DNA of 7,465 nucleotides from an uncultured bacterium. Lineage in GTDB: Bacteria > Verrucomicrobiota > Kiritimatiellia > RFP12 > UBA1067. Of the stretch, positions 1 to 7,157 are shown piece after piece (the stretch's first letter is position 1; each line of letters opens with the position of its first letter). Below the pieces are notes generated by a model. That model had not been told where the DNA came from. It did not search any database and saw only the letters and a program-made list of their open reading frames with translations. Where the stretch lies: positions 1 through 7,465 of the forward strand of contig CACYEO010000133.1 of assembly GCA_902773475.1 (NCBI GenBank). The letters run 5' to 3'. A program made the position numbers and the translations under genes.

Positions 1-55
1 ACAACTGGAAAAAACAACGAGCGTACGCCAAAGGAATGTTGTTTCAAACAGTTGT
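1..55. repeat. Imperfect inverted repeat / stem-loop at window edge
   Basis: Bases 1-18 can pair with 38-55 in 14 of 18 positions: a 7-bp outer stem (ACAACTG with CAGTTGT), a 4x4 internal loop (8-11 against 45-48), and a 7-bp inner stem (AAACAAC with GTTGTTT). The loop is 19-37 and contains the 8-base palindrome GCGTACGC at 21-28. No T-run follows on either side within the visible sequence, so it is not a classical intrinsic terminator. It could be the 3' hairpin of an upstream transcript or the end of a mobile element. The window starts at its first base, so the structure may extend further left. Confidence 0.5.
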
Positions 56-78
56 TTCCCATAATCAAAAAGCCAGAC

Positions 79-100
79 GGTGAATTACGCAGATGCGCCC
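79..100 (+). repeat. Left arm of exact 22-bp inverted repeat
   Basis: All 22 bases match the reverse complement of 7216-7237; the match stops at both ends (C78 against T, G101 against C). It contains a small palindrome, CGCA-GA-TGCG, at 88-97, such as a dimeric DNA-binding protein might recognise. It lies 14 bases upstream of the possible -35 box of the operon. The match is far longer than expected by chance in 7.5 kb. Whether it is an operator, a transposon end or a dispersed genomic repeat cannot be decided from this window. Confidence 0.85.
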
Positions 101-114
101 GGTCTAATGCAGGC

Positions 115-143
115 TTGATTTCCGCGCCGGTTTGCGGTAAAGT
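115..143 (+). promoter_or_regulatory. Possible sigma70-type promoter of the three-gene operon
   Basis: TTGATT (115-120) and TAAAGT (138-143) are separated by 17 bases; each hexamer matches the consensus at 4 of 6 positions. Transcription would begin near 150, leaving a leader of about 24 bases before the ATG at 174. This is the only well-spaced pair seen between the repeat arm and the first gene. Box quality is modest, and sigma-factor preferences of the host are unknown. Confidence 0.35.
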
Positions 144-173
144 TTGCGCATAAAGTCCTTACGGCGCAATGTC

Positions 174-1439
174 ATGCCTGTGAAACGCAAATTAGAAGAC
201 AGACTTCCCGAATCCGCGGCCTTCGCGATGATAGGCGGCGGAAGGCGCTCTTTCATGGGCGCGATACACCGCGCGGCCGCGGCGAAGGTGGCGGGACTGC
301 ATCTCGCGGCCGGAGCGTTCTCCTCGTCCTACGACGAGTCCAAGGCGTGCGCCGCCGAATTCGGCGTGCCCGAAGACATGGCGTTCTGGAACTACCGCAA
401 AATGCTGCGCAAGTTCGCGACGCTCCCGCCGTCCCGCAGAATAGCGTTCGTCTCCGCCGTGCTGCCGAACGCGCTGCACTACCCGGCGGCGATGTCGGCG
501 CTCGATTCCGGAGTGCCGATCCTCGTCGAAAAGCCTTTTTCATGCAACCTCGACGAAGCCGCGAATCTCGAATGGAAGCAGCGCAAGTGCGGAGTGCCGC
601 TTCGCGTGGCCATGCCTTACCGCGCGTATTCGATGCTTCGCACGGCGCGCGAAATGATCGCTTCCGGCGAACTCGGCACGCTGCGGAGGTTCGCGTTCTC
701 CTTCCTTTCCTCCTGGATGGCTCGCCGCATTGAAAACCAAGGCTCCCGGGGCGCGCTTTGGCGCACCGACGTGCACTTGAACGGGCCCGGCGGAGTGGTC
801 ACGGAATCCATTCCGCACATGCAGCACGTGCTTGAATGGCTCACAGGTCTTGAAATTTCCGAAGTCGCCGCCGACCCTGCCGTGACGGTGCCCGGCCGGA
901 TACTGCCCGACGAGTGCAACACTCTTGTGCGCACCGTGCAGGGCGTCCACGGCGTGTTCATATCGTCGCGCGTGGCCATCGGCCACCGCGAGGGACTCGC
1001 CTTCGAGATTTCCGGCGAGAAAGGCTCCCTGCGCTGGCGTCAGTCCATGCCTGCCGAAATGCGTTTCGAACGCGACGACGGAACGTCGAAAACTTTCACG
1101 GACGGAACCGCTTCCGGCGTGACGACGGCGTTCGAAGCGCCCTTCGGCGACAATGCCGCTTTCATAGACGCGCTTTCCGCCGTATATCTGCAGTTCGCCC
1201 GCGAACTCGTCGCAGGACTTGCCGTGAAGCCGGAAGAGCGCATAGGGCTGGACGCCAAGGAAGGGCTTCGCTCTTCCGCCGTGACGGACGCGGTAGTCCG
1301 TTCGATCGCATCCGCGCTGCCTGCCATAGCCGCCGGCGAATCGTCTATCCTCACGACTTCGCGCGAGATATTCGCGCCTCGCGACGATTCCACCGCCCTC
1401 AAGTGGACGAAAGTGTTCACGCCTTCGATACGTCTATGA
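174..1439 (+). CDS. Gfo/Idh/MocA family oxidoreductase
   Basis: This is a predicted cytosolic NAD(P)-dependent dehydrogenase of 421 residues, of the family that oxidises or reduces sugars, inositols and related polyols. Residues 15-33 form the N-terminal Rossmann nucleotide-binding turn (AMIGGGRR, glycines 21-23). The family hallmark EKP is at 119-121, with Lys120 the expected catalytic lysine. A Gfo-type substrate domain follows from about 140. His215 fits the family's conserved D-x-G-x-H-x-x-D motif, but the flanking positions read Glu211, Ile213 and His218, so the substrate pocket is non-standard. I chose ATG 174 over an in-frame TTG at 144 because the TTG would lie upstream of the inferred transcription start. 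Neither has a clear Shine-Dalgarno, and a GTG at 180 is also possible. The stop overlaps the next start by four bases (ATGA). The family call is secure; the substrate is unknown. Confidence 0.88.
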   Translation: MPVKRKLEDRLPESAAFAMIGGGRRSFMGAIHRAAAAKVAGLHLAAGAFSSSYDESKACAAEFGVPEDMAFWNYRKMLRKFATLPPSRRIAFVSAVLPNALHYPAAMSALDSGVPILVEKPFSCNLDEAANLEWKQRKCGVPLRVAMPYRAYSMLRTAREMIASGELGTLRRFAFSFLSSWMARRIENQGSRGALWRTDVHLNGPGGVVTESIPHMQHVLEWLTGLEISEVAADPAVTVPGRILPDECNTLVRTVQGVHGVFISSRVAIGHREGLAFEISGEKGSLRWRQSMPAEMRFERDDGTSKTFTDGTASGVTTAFEAPFGDNAAFIDALSAVYLQFARELVAGLAVKPEERIGLDAKEGLRSSAVTDAVVRSIASALPAIAAGESSILTTSREIFAPRDDSTALKWTKVFTPSIRL

Positions 1440-2908
1440 AGGATTCGGAGCCGTTCTTCTATCCGCCCTGGCGCGACTGCGGCGGGTTCGGCCCGGTCGC
1501 GGCGGCGGAGCGCGTGCGGAGATTCCTCGCCTCTCCCCCGGCCGACGTGTTTTCTTCGCGCGTCCCGGTTTCGGAACGCCACGTGCAGGCCGTATGGTTC
1601 GATTCCGCCCTTCGTCCGGCCGGGCTTGAAACATCCGGCGGCGAGAGCGTCAAGGTGGTCGATCCCGGCACCTGGAACCTCGAAGCGGGACCTGATTTCA
1701 GGAACGCCGTTCTTGAAATCGGCGGCAGACGCGTCTGCGGCGACGTGGAAATCCACATGAAGCCGTCGGGCTGGAACGCGCACGGACATTCGAGCGATCC
1801 GGAGTATTCGCGCGTCGCGGCGCATGTGACCTGGTTTCCCGGCCCTCCCCCGGCCGGACTTCCCCCGGGGGCGGTTTCTATAGCGCTTGGCGATGCCGTC
1901 GCCGCCGCCGGACGGTTCGCGCCCGAATCGATAGACCTTTCCGCATATCCCTATGCGGCGATTCCCGAAACGCCCCGTCCCTGCGCCGCAGTCCTCTCTT
2001 CCGATCCCGACCTCGCCGTGGCCGTTCTCGTCGCGGCGGGAAAGCGCAGAATATCCGTAAAGGCCGCGCGTTTCGCCCGGGAACTCGGCTCCGGGGGACA
2101 GCCGGAGCGCGTCCTCTGGCGCGCCCTGCTCGGCGCGCTCGGCTACAAGAACAATTCGGAACCGTTCGCGGCGCTTGCGGATGCCGTTCCGCTTGAAACC
2201 CTCCCCCGCGACCGCGAGGACGCTCTCGCGGTTCTTCTTGGAGCCGCGCGCATTCTGCCGGATTACGACAGAACGCGGGACGGCGAGGCTGCGGCGTTCG
2301 CGCGGCGTCTCGCCGAACGCTGGTTCGCCGACGGGCGCGAACGCGTTCCTCCGGGGATGCGTCCAAGGTCCGGCGGCGCGCGTCCGGCGAATTCGCCAGT
2401 GCGGCGGCTCGCAGCGGCAGCCGCTCTCGCTTGCGCGCCCGGAGGGCTTCCGCGCCTTTCCGGCGACCTCTCACCCCGTGCGCTGCGCGCATTCTCGGCA
2501 TCCGTCGCGCAGGCGGCGGCATGGCCGTTCTTCGAAAAGCATCTTGCGTTCTCGTCGAACCCTGCGTCAGGCGGCGCGGAAAGACAGACGTCTCTTCTCG
2601 GCGCTCCGCGCATCGCCGCGCTCGCGGCCAATGTGTTCGTTCCGTTTGCAATTGCGTCCGGCGCCGCGAAGGAACCGCCCGACTGGCTTCCGCCCGAAGA
2701 CATTTCAGGCAAAGTGCGGCTGGCCGCCTCGCGGCTGCTCGGCCGCGACCACAACGCGGCGCTGTACTCGTCGAACGGCGTCTGCCTGCAGGGGTTTTTG
2801 CAGATCGTGCGCGACTGCTGCATGCGCTCCCACCCGGGATGCGCTTCGTGTCCGCTCGCGGACGCGCTTGCGGGAGGTCCCGGAGCCGGCGCGGGAGGCG
2901 CGCAGTGA
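1436..2908 (+). CDS. DUF2851 family protein
   Basis: This 490-residue soluble protein has no signal peptide or membrane segment. I recognise it as DUF2851 from the conserved N-terminal block: WNLEAGPDF at 80-88, GDVEIH at 102-107 and GWNAHGH at 112-118. The family has no established function. The order Glu83...Asp87 (GPDF), a short beta hairpin, then Asp103-x-Glu105-x-His107 resembles a PD-(D/E)XK nuclease core with His in place of Lys; this is inference. The middle (about 190-400) is Ala/Arg-rich and predicted helical. The C-terminal end has Cys450, Cys461/462, Cys469 and Cys472 (CASCPL), a possible metal site. The ATG at 1436 overlaps the stop of the oxidoreductase gene (ATGA) and has no Shine-Dalgarno, so translation is probably coupled. 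The stop overlaps the next start in GTGA. G+C is very high (47 of 60 bases at 2281-2340), which opens long false frames on both strands. Confidence 0.85.
   Translation: MKDSEPFFYPPWRDCGGFGPVAAAERVRRFLASPPADVFSSRVPVSERHVQAVWFDSALRPAGLETSGGESVKVVDPGTWNLEAGPDFRNAVLEIGGRRVCGDVEIHMKPSGWNAHGHSSDPEYSRVAAHVTWFPGPPPAGLPPGAVSIALGDAVAAAGRFAPESIDLSAYPYAAIPETPRPCAAVLSSDPDLAVAVLVAAGKRRISVKAARFARELGSGGQPERVLWRALLGALGYKNNSEPFAALADAVPLETLPRDREDALAVLLGAARILPDYDRTRDGEAAAFARRLAERWFADGRERVPPGMRPRSGGARPANSPVRRLAAAAALACAPGGLPRLSGDLSPRALRAFSASVAQAAAWPFFEKHLAFSSNPASGGAERQTSLLGAPRIAALAANVFVPFAIASGAAKEPPDWLPPEDISGKVRLAASRLLGRDHNAALYSSNGVCLQGFLQIVRDCCMRSHPGCASCPLADALAGGPGAGAGGAQ
2893..2898 (+). promoter_or_regulatory. 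Shine-Dalgarno fixing the GTG start of the radical SAM gene
   Basis: GGGAGG ends six bases before the GTG at 2905-2907. It lies inside the last codons of the DUF2851 gene. It selects this GTG over in-frame codons far upstream, and the protein then begins with a typical first beta strand (RILLLTPPF). Confidence 0.7.
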
Positions 2909-4689
2909 GCAAGGCTCCGCGCATTCTGCTGCTTACGCCGCCGTTCACGCAGCTGAACGCGCCCTACCCCGCGACAGCCGCGCTTGCCGGGTATCTGCGG
3001 CCTCTCGGCGCAATCGTGTTCCAGCGCGACCTTTCCGTGGAAACCGCGCTGCGCATACTTCCGCGGCTTGGAAATCCGCAAACGACCGCCGCCGCGCTTG
3101 CGTACCTGCGCGGGCGCAATCCCGGCGCGGCTCATCTGCTGGCGCGGCCGGGCTATCTTCCGCTTTCGGACCGCGCGATGGAATCTATCGCTCCGTCGGG
3201 AAGCGGCCTGTCGCCGGACGAGTCTATCGAAGCGTCATTCGGCATGCTGGGTGTTTCCGACCGCGCCAAACTTTTCGCTTCGCTGTATCTCGACGATCTC
3301 GCCGAAGAATACAGACGCAATGTAGATCCCGATTTCGGGTTTTCCCGTTACGGCGCTTCGCTTGCCGAATCAGCGCCGGATTTCGACGCGATCGTGGAAC
3401 GCCTCGAACGACGTACCGAAACCGATTCGATTTTGGAAGAGCTCGTCCGGGACGCACTCGCCGAAAGCGCGCCGGATCATGTCGGCGTGACCTGCCCCTT
3501 CCCCGGAACGCTCCTCGGCGCGTTCCGCATAGCGCGAGCTGTGCGGCGCGCCGCGCCGGGCGTGAAAACATGGCTCGGCGGCGGGTATGTATCAACAGAA
3601 TTGCGCTCGATGGAAGACGGAAGGGTGTTCGACTTTTTCGACGGTCTGGTGTTCGACGAGGGTTACGCTCCCATGGCCGGCATTTTGGGATTCGGTCCCA
3701 TGGTGCGCACGATGACCCGCGAAACCGCCGGAAGCGTTCCGCAGTCCGCCGCCGAGCCGTGCGTGCCGCCGTTCGTCGCTCCGGACTACAAAGGGCTGGA
3801 TCTTTCGCTGTATTTTTCGATGCTCGAAATGGCCAACCCGATGCACAGGCTGTGGTCGGACGGCAAATGGATCAAACTCCAGCTCGCGCGCGGCTGCTAC
3901 TGGCGCAAGTGCGCGTTCTGCGACGTTTCGCTGGACTACATCGGACGTTTTGCGATGCCGCGCGCCGGAGAGATCGCCGATGCTATGGAAAGACTTGCGG
4001 ACGAAACCGGGGAGACGGGGTTCCATTTCACGGACGAAGCGGTACCGCCCGCCCTCGCACGGGCGCTGTCGAAGGAACTGCTGCGCCGCGGCCGCGTTTT
4101 TTCATGGTGGGGCAACATACGTTTCGAAGAGGAATACGCGGGGCCTCTCGCGCAGTTGATGGCGGATGCCGGATGCATTGCCGTCACGGGCGGCCTGGAA
4201 TGCGCCAACGACCGTCTCCTTGCGCTGATGCGAAAGGGAATCACCCTTGAAGGCGCGCGGCGCGCGATGCGGGCTTTCGCAGACGCTGGAATACTCGTAC
4301 ACGCGTATCTCATGTACGCATTCCCCACGCAGACGCTGCGCGAGGCGGTGTCGGCGCTTTCGTTCGTGCGCGACAGATTCGCCGCGGGCGAGCTCCATTC
4401 CGCGTTTTTCCACAGATTCGCCCTCACCGTGCATTCGCCTGTCGCGGCGGAGCCTGAGAAATTCGGGATTGAAATCGACATGCCGCGCAAGCGCGCTGCG
4501 AAGCCGCGCTTTGCGCTGAACGAAATCGGATACCGCGAAAAATCCGCGCCAGACTGGGATGCGGCCGGCAAGGCGCTTTCGCTGGCGCTGTACAACTACA
4601 ACATCGGCCTGGGGCTGGATGTTCCCGCGGAGGATTGGTTCGCGGGAATTCCCGGTGCGCGCGCCCGCCGCCGTAAGCGAGTTACTTGA
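2905..4689 (+). CDS. B12-binding-type radical SAM enzyme
   Basis: This is a predicted iron-sulfur, S-adenosylmethionine-cleaving enzyme of 594 residues. The N-terminal part (about 1-260) looks like the cobalamin-binding Rossmann region of class B radical SAM enzymes: RILLLTPPF at 6-14, DHVGVTC from 191, WLGGGY at 223-228, then FDEGY. I see no DxHxxG motif, so any cobalamin would lack the usual lower histidine ligand. The radical SAM core starts at RGCYWRKCAFCD, with Cys331, Cys336 and Cys339. The spacing is CX4CX2C, where CX3CX2C is usual. Further core signatures are FTDEA (375-379), GGLE (429-432) and YAFPTQ near 471-476. The C-terminal tail is basic (RRRKR). The GTG start overlaps the upstream stop (GTGA) and has a good Shine-Dalgarno. 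The stop lies inside the 3' end of the opposite-strand gene. The reaction is unknown: methyl transfer, ring rearrangement and RiPP modification all remain possible, and no precursor peptide gene was seen nearby. Confidence 0.87.
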   Translation: MSKAPRILLLTPPFTQLNAPYPATAALAGYLRPLGAIVFQRDLSVETALRILPRLGNPQTTAAALAYLRGRNPGAAHLLARPGYLPLSDRAMESIAPSGSGLSPDESIEASFGMLGVSDRAKLFASLYLDDLAEEYRRNVDPDFGFSRYGASLAESAPDFDAIVERLERRTETDSILEELVRDALAESAPDHVGVTCPFPGTLLGAFRIARAVRRAAPGVKTWLGGGYVSTELRSMEDGRVFDFFDGLVFDEGYAPMAGILGFGPMVRTMTRETAGSVPQSAAEPCVPPFVAPDYKGLDLSLYFSMLEMANPMHRLWSDGKWIKLQLARGCYWRKCAFCDVSLDYIGRFAMPRAGEIADAMERLADETGETGFHFTDEAVPPALARALSKELLRRGRVFSWWGNIRFEEEYAGPLAQLMADAGCIAVTGGLECANDRLLALMRKGITLEGARRAMRAFADAGILVHAYLMYAFPTQTLREAVSALSFVRDRFAAGELHSAFFHRFALTVHSPVAAEPEKFGIEIDMPRKRAAKPRFALNEIGYREKSAPDWDAAGKALSLALYNYNIGLGLDVPAEDWFAGIPGARARRRKRVT

Positions 4690-7105
4690 GTCTGATCGTC
4701 ATGCCGGGATAAAAGGCCAGGCGTTTGCCTATTTTGACCAGTTGCGGCATGAAAACGGATTCGCCGATTTTGACCTTCACCGTTGCGGATGAGAAGTCGA
4801 TTTCTCCGTCGCACTCGATAAGGCCTTCACCGTATTCGACCGGACTGCCGGAAGGCAGGGCAAACACGACCTCGCCGGCCATTGCGATGTCGCCGTTTAC
4901 ATGAAGGATGTCGCCGTACGCGGAAATGTTTACAACGGAACCGTTGCCGAGCTGAAGATTTCCGTCGATCGTTCCAGATCCGTACAGGTCTCCGCCGATA
5001 GAGGCATTCCCCGTTATGACACCTCCTGAAAGTTGAAGTCCGCCGTTCGATTCGACCGCGCCGATCCACTTGCCGGAGATGTCCACTTTTGCGCCGGCTG
5101 CGACGATAAGATCGTTGCTGACCGTCTGCGTCCCGCTGAGCGTCAATGTTCCGGACGATGCAACGCCCGGCGAGACCGTGACGGTGCTTATTCGGTCGTC
5201 AGAGTGGAACACGCCGCTGTATTCGGTATCTTTCGACTGAAGGATATTCAAGGAGCGGCTTGCGACATTCCAGGAACCGCCCCAGTCGCTGCGGATCGAA
5301 CCGCTTCCTGCGAGGCTACCGATCGTATTCTCGCCTTGAGTAGTGAGAATAAGTCCAGCGGAAAGATTGTTTTCGCAAACCATGGTTGTCGGGAAGTTGG
5401 TCGGGGAGAGAGTACGCCAGTTGTTGCCACCGCCGTCTGCATACCTCAATGTTCCTGTGCCGGTTATCCTGTCGTAAGACATTGTGTGGTCTTTGGTTTG
5501 GGAAGTCGTTAGAAACGTGAACACACCGGTATCGGAAGTCGTGATGTAGGTACCGCCGCCGAGTTTGTCAAGGCTTTCAGTTTTCAGTTCGCCAGCCAAT
5601 TTGATTCCTTTGACGGCCCACCAGTTTCCGGAAGGAGGCTGTGCGGTCACCGAAGCCCCTTCCATGACCCAAATGCTTCCTTCCATGCCGGTGAACTCGT
5701 TGTTGTCGGCAAATGAAGGCATCGCATTGCCGAACACTATGAGTTTGCCATACAATCCTATGTTGCCGGTGAATTCCGAAGCATCTTGGATTACGATTAC
5801 GGCTTTATTGGCGGGACCATCTGCATATATCATTCCATTTCCGGAAATTTTCTTGAAAAACGTGCAACGTTTGGGGTTGTCGGTATTGGCGGAGTTGCCG
5901 TTGTTGATGCTCAAAGTTCCGGCAAGCTCCACTGGAACGGCGTTTGTGAAGGTATAGTTTCCCGGGGCTCTAAGCCAGCCCGATATGTTTTCGAGGCGCA
6001 CTGCTGACGATTCGTTGCCGTATGGATTGCTTTCGAAATCTGTCACGGAGAAGCCTTTGAATACAATTGTTCCGGTCCATTGTGCGGCATCGGTCACGAA
6101 AGCCGGGATTTTAGTTGATGTGAATACCGATCCTTCCACGGACGGCAATGCCGAATATTCAATGATTGGACGACCTGACACGTCGGAAAAATCGAACGTC
6201 GCGGTATTGCCGGCCGGCGGAGTCATCGTGAACGAACCTTTGCAGTGGAAATGAATTGTCGATGCGTTGAATTCCGTATCTCCCGTTACCGTCACGCCGT
6301 TTTCAAGATTGAGGTTGATTTCCGAAGCGTTTCCATAAAGCGAATTGATTCCGGAAACGGTGATGTTGGAAGTGATCAGGGACGGGAATACGTAGTCTTC
6401 GATTTCGGTTTCGGAAAGTTCGTTTGTGAATACGGCGACCGCCCTGACGGTCATCCCCGTCATCGCCCCGAAGATTGTTCCATCGTCAGGTCCGCCTATG
6501 ACGATTCCGGTGATGCCGGTGAATAGACTGGATCTGAGGTCTGCGGCAGAAAATGTCGCCCCTGCATCGTTGCAGCAGCTGGTTCCGTTGGTAGAGCAGT
6601 AAGTCATCGCGATTCGCCGGGCGCCTGTGAAGAATCCGGTCGATGTTTTGCCCCACTCCTTTCCCACCCATGCAAAACGGGCGTTTTCATTATTCTCTGT
6701 TTTGAACAGGCCGATTTTGATTCCGTTGTCTTCCTCGTACCGCCCGTCGTCGAGAAGACCGAATGCAATTCTCTTTCCATCGGCAGTATCGGGAATGTCC
6801 GAGCACTCGATTATGATCGATATCGCGCCGTCGCTGGCGAGATTGCCGTTCTGGTTGTAGACTTTGATGCCTTGGGCCGAACCCTCTCCGATTCTCACGC
6901 AAGAGCCGTCATTCGCAACACTGTTGTTTCCGCTGAGGAGGTCGAGCGTGTAGGTGTTGTCGTCCACAGTGCGGGTCAGTGTGGAGAAATTGGAATCCGG
7001 AGACGCTCCGTCCCAGACTACGACCGGCTGGACAGCTCCGGCGGCGACAGATGAAATGCCGGCGCAAAAGGCGGCGGAAAGGACGGCGAGGGGGATTCTC
7101 TTCAT
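4682..7105 (-). CDS. Secreted beta-strand repeat protein with LamG-like N-terminal region
   Basis: This 807-residue exported protein is rich in Asn, Gly, Ser and Thr. Residues 1-24 are a Sec signal peptide (KR, then a hydrophobic stretch, cleavage likely after AGA at 22-24); Cys14 lacks a proper lipobox. Residues about 25-245 resemble a LamG/concanavalin-like sandwich: WDGASPDSNF, alternating beta strands, then VAVFTNELSETEIEDYVF, the typical closing strand and helix. From about 250 to 750 the chain is irregular beta-helix-like repeats (WTGTIVF at 348, FTGNIGLYGKL at 455, YSGVFHSDDR at 629, LTLSGTQTVSNDL near 663), like autotransporter-associated beta-strand repeats. The C-terminus (GKRLAFYPGMTIRLK) is neither an outer-membrane barrel nor a PEP-CTERM anchor. 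I chose the ATG at 7105 because it begins the signal peptide and has AGGAGA six bases upstream. Likely an adhesin or matrix protein; no catalytic motif seen. G+C falls from 35/60 near the 3' end to 27-29/60 in the 5' half, well below the operon. Confidence 0.85.
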   Translation of the reverse strand: MKRIPLAVLSAAFCAGISSVAAGAVQPVVVWDGASPDSNFSTLTRTVDDNTYTLDLLSGNNSVANDGSCVRIGEGSAQGIKVYNQNGNLASDGAISIIIECSDIPDTADGKRIAFGLLDDGRYEEDNGIKIGLFKTENNENARFAWVGKEWGKTSTGFFTGARRIAMTYCSTNGTSCCNDAGATFSAADLRSSLFTGITGIVIGGPDDGTIFGAMTGMTVRAVAVFTNELSETEIEDYVFPSLITSNITVSGINSLYGNASEINLNLENGVTVTGDTEFNASTIHFHCKGSFTMTPPAGNTATFDFSDVSGRPIIEYSALPSVEGSVFTSTKIPAFVTDAAQWTGTIVFKGFSVTDFESNPYGNESSAVRLENISGWLRAPGNYTFTNAVPVELAGTLSINNGNSANTDNPKRCTFFKKISGNGMIYADGPANKAVIVIQDASEFTGNIGLYGKLIVFGNAMPSFADNNEFTGMEGSIWVMEGASVTAQPPSGNWWAVKGIKLAGELKTESLDKLGGGTYITTSDTGVFTFLTTSQTKDHTMSYDRITGTGTLRYADGGGNNWRTLSPTNFPTTMVCENNLSAGLILTTQGENTIGSLAGSGSIRSDWGGSWNVASRSLNILQSKDTEYSGVFHSDDRISTVTVSPGVASSGTLTLSGTQTVSNDLIVAAGAKVDISGKWIGAVESNGGLQLSGGVITGNASIGGDLYGSGTIDGNLQLGNGSVVNISAYGDILHVNGDIAMAGEVVFALPSGSPVEYGEGLIECDGEIDFSSATVKVKIGESVFMPQLVKIGKRLAFYPGMTIRLK

Positions 7106-7111
7106 GGATGT

Positions 7112-7117
7112 TCTCCT
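7112..7117 (-). promoter_or_regulatory. Shine-Dalgarno of the secreted protein gene
   Basis: AGGAGA on the minus strand ends six bases before the ATG at 7105-7103. It decides this start over an in-frame ATG at 7246. That upstream extension would put 47 mostly charged residues before the signal peptide and would read through the repeat arm. Confidence 0.75.
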
Positions 7118-7157
7118 GCTCAATGCCGCTCGATTTCCCCGGAACCTACCGGAAGAC

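Noticed and set aside
144..173. TTG start for the oxidoreductase, ten codons upstream
   Set aside because: It overlaps the end of the inferred -10 box and has no Shine-Dalgarno. ATG 174 is preferred, though the choice is not certain.
1878..2948. 356-codon minus-strand open frame opposite the DUF2851 gene
   Set aside because: Arg/Pro/Ala-rich low-complexity translation with no motif, antisense to a recognised family member.
2175..4250. 691-codon plus-strand open frame across the DUF2851 and radical SAM genes
   Set aside because: It is out of frame with both well-supported genes and extremely Arg/Ala/Pro-rich without domains; it is a by-product of high G+C.
174..4689. RiPP precursor peptide accompanying the radical SAM gene
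   Set aside because: The genes overlap with no gap for a small precursor gene, and neither flank shows a short frame with its own Shine-Dalgarno.
4711..4735. Bidirectional terminator at AGGC-GTTT-GCCT flanked by AAAA and ATTTT
   Set aside because: The stem has only four base pairs and lies within the coding region of the secreted protein; too weak to call.
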